Shown one piece after another: positions 27,505-35,565 of a DNA stretch of 64,000 bases. The stretch lies in contig NZ_CP063089.1 of NCBI RefSeq assembly GCF_014931215.1, positions 1,116,001 to 1,180,000 of the forward strand. Reading direction: 5' to 3'. The notes beneath the pieces are model-generated. The model saw only the letters and a list, made by a program, of their open reading frames with translations, was not told the DNA's origin and made no database searches. This stretch comes from Campylobacter sp. 2014D-0216 (GTDB lineage: Bacteria; Campylobacterota; Campylobacteria; Campylobacterales; Campylobacteraceae). A program made the position numbers and the translations under genes. How positions within the stretch are numbered: the stretch's first letter is position 1; each line of letters starts with the position of its first letter.

Positions 27505-27729
27505 ATGAATAAACGACGCTACACTTTAACCCTCTCACAAGAACTTTATGAACGCTTAGAAGCAACTGCAAAATTTTCCAAAAAGAAAAAAGCTACGATT
27601 TTACGCAATGCTTTAGAAAATTATCTTGATGAAATGGAAGACTTCGCACCTGCTATAGAAGCTCTAGAAGATTTAAAAGATGGAGACAGCCAAAAACTTG
27701 ACAATATAATCAAAAAATTAAAATGCTAG
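27505..27729 (+). CDS. Ribbon-helix-helix (CopG/Arc-type) DNA-binding protein
   Basis: A 74-aa protein. The N-terminal beta strand RRYTLTLSQELYERLEATA and following helix with KKKKATILRNALENYL match the ribbon-helix-helix fold, used as a dimeric repressor or antitoxin. It lies 10 bases after the hemerythrin stop and is likely co-transcribed. No toxin gene follows: the next 225 bases are non-coding up to the porin. Confidence 0.72.
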   Translation: MNKRRYTLTLSQELYERLEATAKFSKKKKATILRNALENYLDEMEDFAPAIEALEDLKDGDSQKLDNIIKKLKC

Positions 27730-27801
27730 TTTCCAAACATTAACTATCAAGGAGCATAATTACACTTGTAAAAGCAAACATTCATAGATAACTCCTTAGT
27801 T

Positions 27802-27834
27802 TTTAAAGATCTAGTTTTAAGCTAGATCTTTAAA
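27802..27834. terminator. Hairpin between the RHH gene and the porin promoter
   Basis: Thirteen-bp perfect stem TTTAAAGATCTAG / CTAGATCTTTAAA with a 7-base loop. It likely insulates porA from upstream transcription; the T-tract is weak. Confidence 0.6.
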
Positions 27835-27911
27835 GATATATTATCATCTTACAAACTCTTAAATACTTTATGCATTTTTTTATTTACTTTAAGAATTCTT
27901 ATATAAAACTA

Positions 27912-27920
27912 TGTTATAAT
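27912..27920 (+). promoter_or_regulatory. Extended -10 promoter of the major porin gene
   Basis: TGTTATAAT (TATAAT 27915-27920) in an AT-rich region 38 bases before the ATG, with a strong AAGGAG RBS. The form fits Campylobacter sigma-70 promoters, which rely on an extended -10 rather than a -35 box. Confidence 0.7.
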
Positions 27921-27957
27921 ACAAGTCATAGTTTTAATTTTAATAAGGAGAATTCTC

Positions 27958-29184
27958 ATGAAACTAGTTAAACTTAGTTTAGTAGCAGCTTTAGCTGCAG
28001 GCGCTTTTTCAGCAGCTAACGCTGTTTCACTTGAAGAAGCTATAAAAGATGTTGATGTATCAGGAATGATGAGATACAGATTCCAATCTGACAGAAGAGA
28101 TGTTGGAAACAGAACAGTAATGGTTGATAATAAAGAGGCTAGTGGTACTGTTAACGGTTACAATAGCTCTAAAAACAATGAACACAAATTCAAATCACAA
28201 TTAAATTTTAAAGCAGCTTTAGATGATAACTTCAAAGCTTTCGTTCAATTTGAATACAACTCAACTGATCTTGGTTTTGGTGGAGCTAACACTCAAACAA
28301 ACAAAACTTTCAATGTTAAACAAGCAAATTTAGAATACACTAACGAAGCTTATGCTACAAGCGTAACTTTTGGTAAATTAACTGTTGGTTCTATTTGGAC
28401 TGATGATGCTGTAGGTACAGGAGCTAAAGTAGTAAACAACTCTATCGAAGGTTTAACTTTTGCTGGTTATTGGTTTGATGCACTAAATTGGCAAGATGAT
28501 GGTGACTTCACAGATTTAAGTATCGCTAAATCTTCACTATATGGTGCTGCTGTATTAGGTGACTTTGATCCATTTGCATTCCAAGTATGGGCTGCTTATT
28601 CAGCTAACTGGGCATTCTTATATGCAGTAGATGCTAGCTATAAATTTGCATTCAATGACATGAATTTCAAAATCCAAGGTCAATACCTAGGAAACAGCTT
28701 AGACAGCGACAAAGAAAAACTAGGTCTTGCTGACAACAATTTCTACGCTGCTAAATTCAGCGGACAAATCTCTGCTTTTGATTTCCAAGCAGGTATCGTT
28801 GGTTATGGTGATAAAGAAAAATCAACTATCGTTACTTTAGAAGACACAGGTAGAGTAATCGCTCCAGGTCAACAAATTTTCTACTCTAACGAAGGAAGTA
28901 AATTAGTTGGTAGCCATGGTGAAAACTTCTTCTACTTTGCAGGTTTAGGCTATACTTTTGCTGAAACTTTAAGAGTAGGATTTGACTATATCGGTGGTAA
29001 AACTGAAAGAGCAAATGAAAAAGACATTGATAAAAACGAATTTGTAGCAAGTGTGTCTTATGCTTATAGTCCAAAACTTACATTTAGTGGATTCTATTCT
29101 TACCTAAATGAAGACTTCAACACAGCTGGTCAAGACGATACTAAAGATCAATTCATCAGACTTGAAGCTCTATACAAATTCTAA
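27958..29184 (+). CDS. porA: Major outer membrane porin (MOMP)
   Basis: A 408-aa beta-barrel porin with a classical signal peptide (MKLVKLSLVAALAAGAFSAANA) and a C-terminal aromatic end LEALYKF typical of BAM-dependent barrels. Domain style (VSGMMRYRFQSD, FKSQLNFKAALDDNFKAFVQF) is that of Campylobacter MOMP, a trimeric cation-selective general porin and main surface antigen. Codon use is that of a highly expressed gene. Own promoter and terminator, so monocistronic. Confidence 0.96.
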   Translation: MKLVKLSLVAALAAGAFSAANAVSLEEAIKDVDVSGMMRYRFQSDRRDVGNRTVMVDNKEASGTVNGYNSSKNNEHKFKSQLNFKAALDDNFKAFVQFEYNSTDLGFGGANTQTNKTFNVKQANLEYTNEAYATSVTFGKLTVGSIWTDDAVGTGAKVVNNSIEGLTFAGYWFDALNWQDDGDFTDLSIAKSSLYGAAVLGDFDPFAFQVWAAYSANWAFLYAVDASYKFAFNDMNFKIQGQYLGNSLDSDKEKLGLADNNFYAAKFSGQISAFDFQAGIVGYGDKEKSTIVTLEDTGRVIAPGQQIFYSNEGSKLVGSHGENFFYFAGLGYTFAETLRVGFDYIGGKTERANEKDIDKNEFVASVSYAYSPKLTFSGFYSYLNEDFNTAGQDDTKDQFIRLEALYKF

Positions 29185-29190
29185 TTATAA

Positions 29191-29214
29191 AAGCTAAGCC
29201 AAATGGCTTAGCTT
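29191..29214 (+). terminator. porA terminator
   Basis: Ten-bp perfect stem AAGCTAAGCC / GGCTTAGCTT with loop AAAT, 6 bases after the porA stop. Confidence 0.85.
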
Positions 29215-29405
29215 ACCATATCCAAAATAACCTCTTCTTTTAATCCTTGTATTTTTATATCTTTAACCTTTAATTCACTTGGCAATTTTTCCAATAAACT
29301 TACTTTATCTTGTATATTTTCTCTTGCAAGTAATCTTAAAATCTTACCTCTATAAGCCTTTACAAAATGACTTAATGCTTTGGAATTTTTTAAAAAAGCA
29401 TGCAT
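29208..29405 (-). pseudogene. C-terminal remnant resembling peroxide-stress protein YaaA
   Basis: A 65-aa frame. Its segment LSHFVKAYRGKILRLLARENI aligns by eye with the C-terminal part of YaaA family proteins (E. coli [21 protein letters not shown]). The rest of a roughly 240-aa protein is missing: immediately upstream are an in-frame stop and the promoter of the cytochrome c gene. Probably a deletion remnant, possibly with a still functional short ORF. Family call tentative. Confidence 0.4.
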
Positions 29406-29432
29406 AAATCAAAACTGTTTATTTTTTTTAGA

Positions 29433-29438
29433 TATAAT
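29433..29438 (+). promoter_or_regulatory. -10 box for the cytochrome c / liv operon
   Basis: TATAAT 33 bases upstream of the cytochrome c start, in an otherwise non-coding stretch. No other promoter-like site is obvious before livJ, so this is likely the operon promoter. Confidence 0.55.
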
Positions 29439-29470
29439 CGAGCTTTATTTATAACTAAAAAAGGCATATA

Positions 29471-29908
29471 ATGTTACGCTTGTTGATAATTGGCATTTTG
29501 TTTATAAATTCTGCAATGGCTTTTAATGTAAAGTCTTTATTTACATATACTTTTAATGACAATATTAGCTATGACTTAGACAAAGCTAAAGAAATATATT
29601 TTAAAAACAAATGCAATACCTGTCATGGAGAAAATGGTGAAAAAAATTCCTATGGAATGAAGGCGATCAAAGATTTAAGCCCTGAGGAAATCAAAGGAGC
29701 TTTAAAAGATTATGCCAATGGCTATTTCAAAAACCAATCAAGCGATAATATTCAAATGAGCATATATGCTAAAAAATTAAGCGACAGTGATATGAATTAT
29801 ATTATTGCATATTTAAAAGGGCAAAATTTTTCAATAGAGTTAAATCAAAAAGAACTCTTAGAAGAAGAACCTGCTCCCAAAACAAAAAATAATATATTTT
29901 TAAAATAA
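29471..29908 (+). CDS. Monoheme c-type cytochrome, periplasmic
   Basis: A 145-aa protein with a signal peptide (MLRLLIIGILFINSAMAF) and one heme site CNTCHG near residue 50; a methionine in IQMSIYAKKLSD could be the sixth ligand. Its partner is unknown. It precedes livJ by 15 bases, matching C. jejuni Cj1020c upstream of livJ, and CcsBA, needed to attach its heme, is encoded at the far end of the same gene run. Confidence 0.87.
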   Translation: MLRLLIIGILFINSAMAFNVKSLFTYTFNDNISYDLDKAKEIYFKNKCNTCHGENGEKNSYGMKAIKDLSPEEIKGALKDYANGYFKNQSSDNIQMSIYAKKLSDSDMNYIIAYLKGQNFSIELNQKELLEEEPAPKTKNNIFLK

Positions 29909-29923
29909 CAAAAAGGAGTTTTT

Positions 29924-31036
29924 ATGAAAAAAAATCTACTACTAGCTAGCTTACTTTGTGCTAGCACAATCTATGCTGCAGAAGTAAAAATAGGCGTGGT
30001 TTTACCACTTACTGGGGCTTTAGCAGCTTATGGTAATGATGTATATGAAGGTATCAAACTTGCAAATACCTTAAATCCAAATTTAAAAAATGGTGATAGC
30101 GTAAAAATTATTGCTATTGATACTAAAGGTGATAAAATTGAAGCAGCAAGTGCTACCACAAGACTTATATCCCAAGATAAGGTTTTAGGATTAATAGGCG
30201 AAGCTGTTACACCAAATACTATGCAAGTTTTATCTATAGCAGAAGAAAGAAAAATACCTGTTATCGCCCCTGTTGCTTCAGGCGATAAACTTTTAGATAA
30301 AAAAAGTTATGCTAGTAGAGTATGCTTTATGGATAGTTTCCAAGGAGATAAATTTGCCAACTATGCTTATAAAGATTTAAATTTAAAAAGCGTAGTGGTA
30401 ATTGTTGATCAAAGTAATGTTTATTCTTTAGGGCTTGCAAGAGCTTTTGAAAAAGAATTCAAAAAAAATGGCGGGAAAATACTTAAAAAATTGACCATTT
30501 CTTCGGGTGATAAAGATTTTAAAGCGATTGTATCGCAATTAAAAAGCATCAATCCAGACTTCGTATATATGCCAATTTACCATCCTGAAGCAGCTTTAAT
30601 CGCAAGACAAGCAAAAACAGTTGGCTTTAACAAGCTACTTAGTGCAGGCGATGGTGTTAACAACAAAACTTTTATCGAACTTGGTGGAGATGCAGTAAAT
30701 GGGGTTATATTTACAGATAGTTTTGATTACAACAACCCACCAACTGATTTATCTAAACAATTCATTGCAGCTTACGAAAAAGATCATGGCACAAAAGAAT
30801 TACCAGCATTTTCTGCGATGGGCGCAGATGCTTACTATGTAATGATAAATGCGATGAATGAATGCGCTAACAATCTTAACTCTCAGTGCATCAACGAAAA
30901 AATTCACTCAACTTCAAATTTTGAAGGTGTTGGTGGGGTTATTAGCATTGATGCTAGTGGCAATGCAAGTCGTTCTGTAGTCATAAAAGAAATACAAGAA
31001 CAAAAACAAGTTTATAAAACTATTATCAATCCTTGA
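29924..31036 (+). CDS. livJ: Branched-chain amino acid ABC transporter, periplasmic binding protein LivJ
   Basis: A 370-aa type I binding protein with signal peptide MKKNLLLASLLCASTIYAAE. Opening strand VKIGVVLPLTGALAAYGNDVYEG and later AADAYYVMINAM-type segments are those of leucine/isoleucine/valine receptors. Closely related to the next gene (for example SRVCFMDSFQG and DSFDYNNPPTDLSK in both). Confidence 0.92.
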   Translation: MKKNLLLASLLCASTIYAAEVKIGVVLPLTGALAAYGNDVYEGIKLANTLNPNLKNGDSVKIIAIDTKGDKIEAASATTRLISQDKVLGLIGEAVTPNTMQVLSIAEERKIPVIAPVASGDKLLDKKSYASRVCFMDSFQGDKFANYAYKDLNLKSVVVIVDQSNVYSLGLARAFEKEFKKNGGKILKKLTISSGDKDFKAIVSQLKSINPDFVYMPIYHPEAALIARQAKTVGFNKLLSAGDGVNNKTFIELGGDAVNGVIFTDSFDYNNPPTDLSKQFIAAYEKDHGTKELPAFSAMGADAYYVMINAMNECANNLNSQCINEKIHSTSNFEGVGGVISIDASGNASRSVVIKEIQEQKQVYKTIINP

Positions 31037-31047
31037 AAGGTTAAACT

Positions 31048-32163
31048 ATGAAAAAAATTAGTTTTGCTATATGTTCTATTATAGCTGCCAACATCATACA
31101 AGCAAAAGAAATTAATATCGGCGTAGTTTTACCACTAACGGGAGCGACTGCAGCTTATGGACAAAGCGCTTTAGATGGGGTAAAAATCGCTAATTCAATG
31201 AAAAACACTTTAAGCAATGGCGATACGGTAAATCTTGTTGTGGTTGATACCAAAGGTGATAAAATAGAAAGTGCGAATGCTAGCACAAGATTAGTTTCAC
31301 AAAACAAAGCCTATGCCTTAATCGGAGAAATGCTCACAGCAAACACTCTACAAGTAATTAGAATTGGTGAAGAAAAAAAGATCCCTGTTGTAGCTCCTGC
31401 GGCCACAGCAGATAAAATTTTAAATAAAAAATTATACGCAAGTAGAGTTTGCTTTATGGATAGCTTTCAAGGCTCATCTTTGGCAGCATATATTAAAAAT
31501 AAGCTAAACTACACCAAAGCTGTAATCATTAGTGATCAAAGCGCTGATTATTCTTTAGGTTTAACAAGGGCTTTTGAAAAAGAATTCAACAAGCAAGGTG
31601 GAAAAATTTTAGATAAATTTAGAATTACCGCTGGCGATAAAGATTTTAAAGCTATACTTTCACAAATTAAAAATTTAAAACCTGACTTTATTTATCTACC
31701 TGTATATTATACCGAAGCATCTTTATTTGCTCGTCAAGCAAAAGCCATGGGTATTAATATCCCAATGGGTTCAGCAGATGGTGTAGCAGATGAAACCTTT
31801 ATCAATCTTGCGCAAGATGCAGCAGAAGGGTATTTATTTACTGATAGTTTTGACTATAACAACCCACCAACCAATCTTTCAAAAGATTTTATCTTGGCGT
31901 ATGAGAAAGAAAAACAAAGTAAAGAAGTACCAAATTTCACAGCTATGGGCGCAGATGCTTACTTTGTTATTTTTGAAGCAATGCAAAAATGTGTCAATAA
32001 TTTCACAAGCGAATGTATTAATAATAATATTCATGCTACTTCTAAATTTGAAGGAGTTAGTGGGGTTATTAGTATCGATAAAAGCGGCAATGCCACACGT
32101 TCGATCGTAATAAAATCAATAGAAAATCAAAAACAAGTATATAAAGATACGATTTTACCGTAA
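31048..32163 (+). CDS. livK: Branched-chain amino acid ABC transporter, second binding protein LivK
   Basis: A 371-aa paralogue of livJ lying 11 bases downstream, with signal peptide and INIGVVLPLTGATAAYGQSALDG. Two receptors with different ligand preference feeding one membrane complex is the known arrangement for Liv systems. Confidence 0.92.
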   Translation: MKKISFAICSIIAANIIQAKEINIGVVLPLTGATAAYGQSALDGVKIANSMKNTLSNGDTVNLVVVDTKGDKIESANASTRLVSQNKAYALIGEMLTANTLQVIRIGEEKKIPVVAPAATADKILNKKLYASRVCFMDSFQGSSLAAYIKNKLNYTKAVIISDQSADYSLGLTRAFEKEFNKQGGKILDKFRITAGDKDFKAILSQIKNLKPDFIYLPVYYTEASLFARQAKAMGINIPMGSADGVADETFINLAQDAAEGYLFTDSFDYNNPPTNLSKDFILAYEKEKQSKEVPNFTAMGADAYFVIFEAMQKCVNNFTSECINNNIHATSKFEGVSGVISIDKSGNATRSIVIKSIENQKQVYKDTILP

Positions 32164-32184
32164 ATAAATTTTTTAAGAGGTTCA

Positions 32185-33081
32185 ATGGATAGTTCTTTAA
32201 TTTTACAGCAAATAATCAACGGTTTTAGCTTAGGTAGTATGTATGCGCTAATCGCTATAGGCTATACAATGGTCTATGGCGTTTTAAGACTCATCAATTT
32301 CGCACACGGTGATATCATGATGGTAGGTGCATACACAGCTTTATTTTGTGTAACAAGTATGAATGTACCATTTTTAGGTGCTTTATCCCTTGCTATGCTT
32401 TTTGCAGCAGCTTTAGGTATTGCTATTGACAGAGTGGCTTATAAACCTTTACGAAAAGCGCCTAGAATTTCATTACTTATCACAGCTATAGGTATAAGCT
32501 TTTTAGTACAAAATGTCTTCAATGTTTTATTTGGTTCTACACCAAAATACTTTCCTGTACCAAGTTATCTTGAAACAGTTATTCATTTTAACAATATCAG
32601 CGTTAGCATCAATACTATCTTGGTACCAATTTTGACATTTTTCATACTACTAGCAGTTTTATTTATACTTTATAAAAGCAAATACGGTATTGCAATTAGG
32701 GCTTTAGCCTTTGATATTCACACTGTAAATTTAATGGGTATTGATGCAAACCGTATTATAGCCATTGTATTTGCATTAGGTTCGGCTTTAGCTGCCGTTG
32801 GCGGAATTTTTTGGGCAGTGAGCTATCCTTCGGTTGAACCTAGTATGGGAACTCTTATTGGGCTTAAAGCTTTTGGTGCTGCCGTATTAGGAGGGATCGG
32901 TTCTGTAGCAGGAGCGGTTTTAGGGGGCTTGATTATAGGTTTTACAGAAGTAGTTGTGGTTGCTATTTTTCCTGATCTTTCTGGTTTTAAAGATGCCTTT
33001 GCTTTTATCTTTTTGGTGTTAATTTTATTATTTAAACCAACAGGAATTTTAGGTATTAATTTTGAAAAAAGTAGGTTTTAA
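32185..33081 (+). CDS. livH: Branched-chain amino acid ABC transporter permease LivH
   Basis: A 298-aa permease with about eight helices. Family motifs GFSLGSMYALIAIGYTMVYGVLRLINFAHGD and GLKAFGAAVLGGIGSVAGA (EAA-like loop) are clear. Second gene block of livJKHMGF; RBS AAGAGG. Confidence 0.95.
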   Translation: MDSSLILQQIINGFSLGSMYALIAIGYTMVYGVLRLINFAHGDIMMVGAYTALFCVTSMNVPFLGALSLAMLFAAALGIAIDRVAYKPLRKAPRISLLITAIGISFLVQNVFNVLFGSTPKYFPVPSYLETVIHFNNISVSINTILVPILTFFILLAVLFILYKSKYGIAIRALAFDIHTVNLMGIDANRIIAIVFALGSALAAVGGIFWAVSYPSVEPSMGTLIGLKAFGAAVLGGIGSVAGAVLGGLIIGFTEVVVVAIFPDLSGFKDAFAFIFLVLILLFKPTGILGINFEKSRF

Positions 33082-33082
33082 T

Positions 33083-34114
33083 ATGGTTGCAAGAAAAATC
33101 ACACATTTAAGTTTTTTTATTATAGCGCTTGCTTTTCTTTTTATTTCTCCTTATTTTTTCAATGATTATAAAATAGGAATTTTAAGCAATATTGCTATTT
33201 TTGTTATTTTAGCTGTAAGCTATAATCTTATCAATGGCGTTACAGGACAGTTTTCATTAGAACCAAATGGTTTTGTAGCTATAGGAGCATATGTTGCTGC
33301 TTTGGTTTTACTCACAAGCGAAAGTAAAATTGATCAATTTTCCTTAGAAGATCCAAGTAGCTTTATCTTAATGATACATTCACCAAGCTTCATTGTAGCT
33401 TTACTTGCAGCCGGTTTTTGCGCAATGCTTTTATCATTGATTCTAGCCTTTGCGGTTTTTAGAGTTAGAGGGGATTATCTTGCTATTGTAACTCTAGGCT
33501 TTGGTATTATTATTAAGCTAATGGCAATTAATTTTGCATCTGTTACCAATGGATCTTTAGGTTTAAATGATATTCCTAAGCATACTACTTTGTATTGGAG
33601 TGGCGGTATTGCTATATTCTCTGTAATTATTATTTTAAATATCGTTAGTTCTAAATTTGGTAGAGCTATGAAAGCAGTCAGAGATGATGAAGATGCAGCT
33701 TTAGCAATGGGTATTAATACTTTTAATATCAAAACCTTAGCTTTTAGCACTTCAGCTTTTTTAGAAGGCGTTGGAGGAGGCTTGTTAGCTTGTGCTTTAG
33801 CTTCAGTTTCACCAGAGCAATTTGACTTTTTATTTACTTTCCAGCTTTTAATCATTATTGTATTGGGTGGTTTAGGTTCAACTACCGGAGCTATAATAGG
33901 TGCTATTATCGTAATAGGTGGAAGTGAATATTTAAGATTCTTAGATGAAAGTATGAATATCTTTGGCTATGAAACACCACCTATGCCAGGTCTTAGAATG
34001 GTTGTTTTTTCTATTATATTGATTTTAGTCATGCTTTTTGCAAGAAGAGGGATTATGGGGGATAAAGAATTGACAGATATTTTATTTAAGTTTTCTAAAA
34101 GGAAGAAAAAATGA
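33083..34114 (+). CDS. livM: Branched-chain amino acid ABC transporter permease LivM
   Basis: About 343 aa, the second permease. Motifs GQFSLEPNGFVAIGAYVAA and GGLGSTTGAIIGA are present. An open frame reaches back to TTG 33062 inside livH, but the ATG at 33083, one base after the livH stop, is the more likely start. Overlaps livG by 4 bases. Confidence 0.93.
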   Translation: MVARKITHLSFFIIALAFLFISPYFFNDYKIGILSNIAIFVILAVSYNLINGVTGQFSLEPNGFVAIGAYVAALVLLTSESKIDQFSLEDPSSFILMIHSPSFIVALLAAGFCAMLLSLILAFAVFRVRGDYLAIVTLGFGIIIKLMAINFASVTNGSLGLNDIPKHTTLYWSGGIAIFSVIIILNIVSSKFGRAMKAVRDDEDAALAMGINTFNIKTLAFSTSAFLEGVGGGLLACALASVSPEQFDFLFTFQLLIIIVLGGLGSTTGAIIGAIIVIGGSEYLRFLDESMNIFGYETPPMPGLRMVVFSIILILVMLFARRGIMGDKELTDILFKFSKRKKK

Positions 34115-34881
34115 TTTTAGAACTTAAAGCAATTCATAAAAACTTTGGTGGCGTTACTGCGATCACCAACACTTCTTTTTCTATAAGAGAAAAAGAAATA
34201 TTTGGACTCATTGGCCCAAATGGTGCAGGTAAAACCACTCTTTTTAATATCATCACAGGAAACTACAAACCAAGTAGCGGAGAAGTGTTTTTTTTAGGTA
34301 AAAAAATTGATCAATTAAAGCCCCATAAAATCGTACACTTAGGTATCGCAAGAACCTTTCAAAATATTAGGCTTTTTTCGAGCATGAGTGTTTTAGACAA
34401 TGTCTTAATTGGTTTTGATCAAAGCATCAAATATAGCATTTTTGAAGCTTTCTTACACCTAGGAAGATATTCCAAAGCAGAAAAAAATGCTAAAAAAGCA
34501 GCTTATGAAATTTTAGAGCAACTCAATATCGCGCATTTAGCAGAAGAAAAAGCTACAAGTTTAAGTTATGGTCAACAAAGAAAAGTTGAGATCGCAAGAG
34601 CGTTGGCAACAAATCCCAAGCTTTTATTGCTTGATGAGCCTGCAGCAGGAATGAACTCAACCGAAAGCGATGATTTAGCTGAATTGATTTTTAACATTAG
34701 AGATCATAGAGGTATTAGTGTTTTATTAATCGAACATGATATGAAATTTGTTAACAAGCTTTGTGATAGGGTTATGGTACTTGATTATGGTAAAACCATT
34801 TTTGATGGAAAGCCTCATGATGCAGTACAAAACCCTGAGGTAATTAGTGCTTATTTGGGAGATTTTAATGCTAGTAGTTAA
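34111..34881 (+). CDS. livG: Branched-chain amino acid ABC transporter ATPase LivG
   Basis: A 256-aa ATPase: Walker A GPNGAGKTTL, signature LSYGQQRKVEIARAL, Walker B KLLLLDEPAAGMN, switch region LLIEHDMKF. The EPAAGMN motif is typical of LivG. ATGA overlap with livM; 14-base overlap with livF. Confidence 0.96.
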   Translation: MILELKAIHKNFGGVTAITNTSFSIREKEIFGLIGPNGAGKTTLFNIITGNYKPSSGEVFFLGKKIDQLKPHKIVHLGIARTFQNIRLFSSMSVLDNVLIGFDQSIKYSIFEAFLHLGRYSKAEKNAKKAAYEILEQLNIAHLAEEKATSLSYGQQRKVEIARALATNPKLLLLDEPAAGMNSTESDDLAELIFNIRDHRGISVLLIEHDMKFVNKLCDRVMVLDYGKTIFDGKPHDAVQNPEVISAYLGDFNASS

Positions 34882-35563
34882 AGATTTACACGTATATTAT
34901 GGCTTGATAGAGGCAATTAAGGGTATTGATTTTACCATAAAAACAGGAAGTATAGTTAGTCTAATAGGTTCTAATGGCGCGGGTAAAACTTCTACGCTTA
35001 ATGCCATGCTTAATTGTGTTAAAAAAACCGGAGAAGTAAGTTTTTTAGGCTATGACACCCAAAGACACTTACCGCACACTTTAGTTCAAAAAGGTATTGC
35101 TTTAGTGCCTGAAGGAAGAAGAGTTTTTATCAATCTTACCATAGAAGAAAATTTAAAAATCGGTGCCTTCAATAATGCGGAAAATTATGAACACCTTAAA
35201 AATCAAATGTATAGACTTTTCCCAAGGTTAAAAGACAAAAGAAATGCACTCGCTGGTACACTTAGTGGCGGAGAGGCGCAAATGCTAGCTATCTCAAGAG
35301 CACTTATGAGCGAACCTAAGCTCTTAATGCTAGATGAGCCTTCCTTGGGTTTAGCACCTAAAATTGTAGGTGAAGTTTTTGATATTATCGTTAAATTAAA
35401 AGAAGAAGGTATTACGATTTTACTAGTAGAGCAAAATGCATTCTCTGCCCTAAAAATAAGCGATTATGCTTATGTTTTAGAAAATGGCAAAATAGCTATG
35501 CATGCTCCTGCGAAAGATCTCATAGGAAATGATGAGATTAGAAAAAAATATCTAGGAGCATAA
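34868..35563 (+). CDS. livF: Branched-chain amino acid ABC transporter ATPase LivF
   Basis: About 231 aa: Walker A GSNGAGKTST, signature LSGGEAQMLAISRAL, Walker B KLLMLDEPSLGLAPK (LivF-specific EPSLGLAP). A GTG at 34847 is in frame, but MLVVKDLHVYYG from ATG 34868 is the standard N-terminus. Three bases before ccsBA. Confidence 0.95.
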   Translation: MLVVKDLHVYYGLIEAIKGIDFTIKTGSIVSLIGSNGAGKTSTLNAMLNCVKKTGEVSFLGYDTQRHLPHTLVQKGIALVPEGRRVFINLTIEENLKIGAFNNAENYEHLKNQMYRLFPRLKDKRNALAGTLSGGEAQMLAISRALMSEPKLLMLDEPSLGLAPKIVGEVFDIIVKLKEEGITILLVEQNAFSALKISDYAYVLENGKIAMHAPAKDLIGNDEIRKKYLGA

Positions 35564-35565
35564 TC

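Noticed and set aside
33475-33855. 126-codon minus-strand frame
   Set aside because: Antisense to livM; composition typical of a shadow frame.
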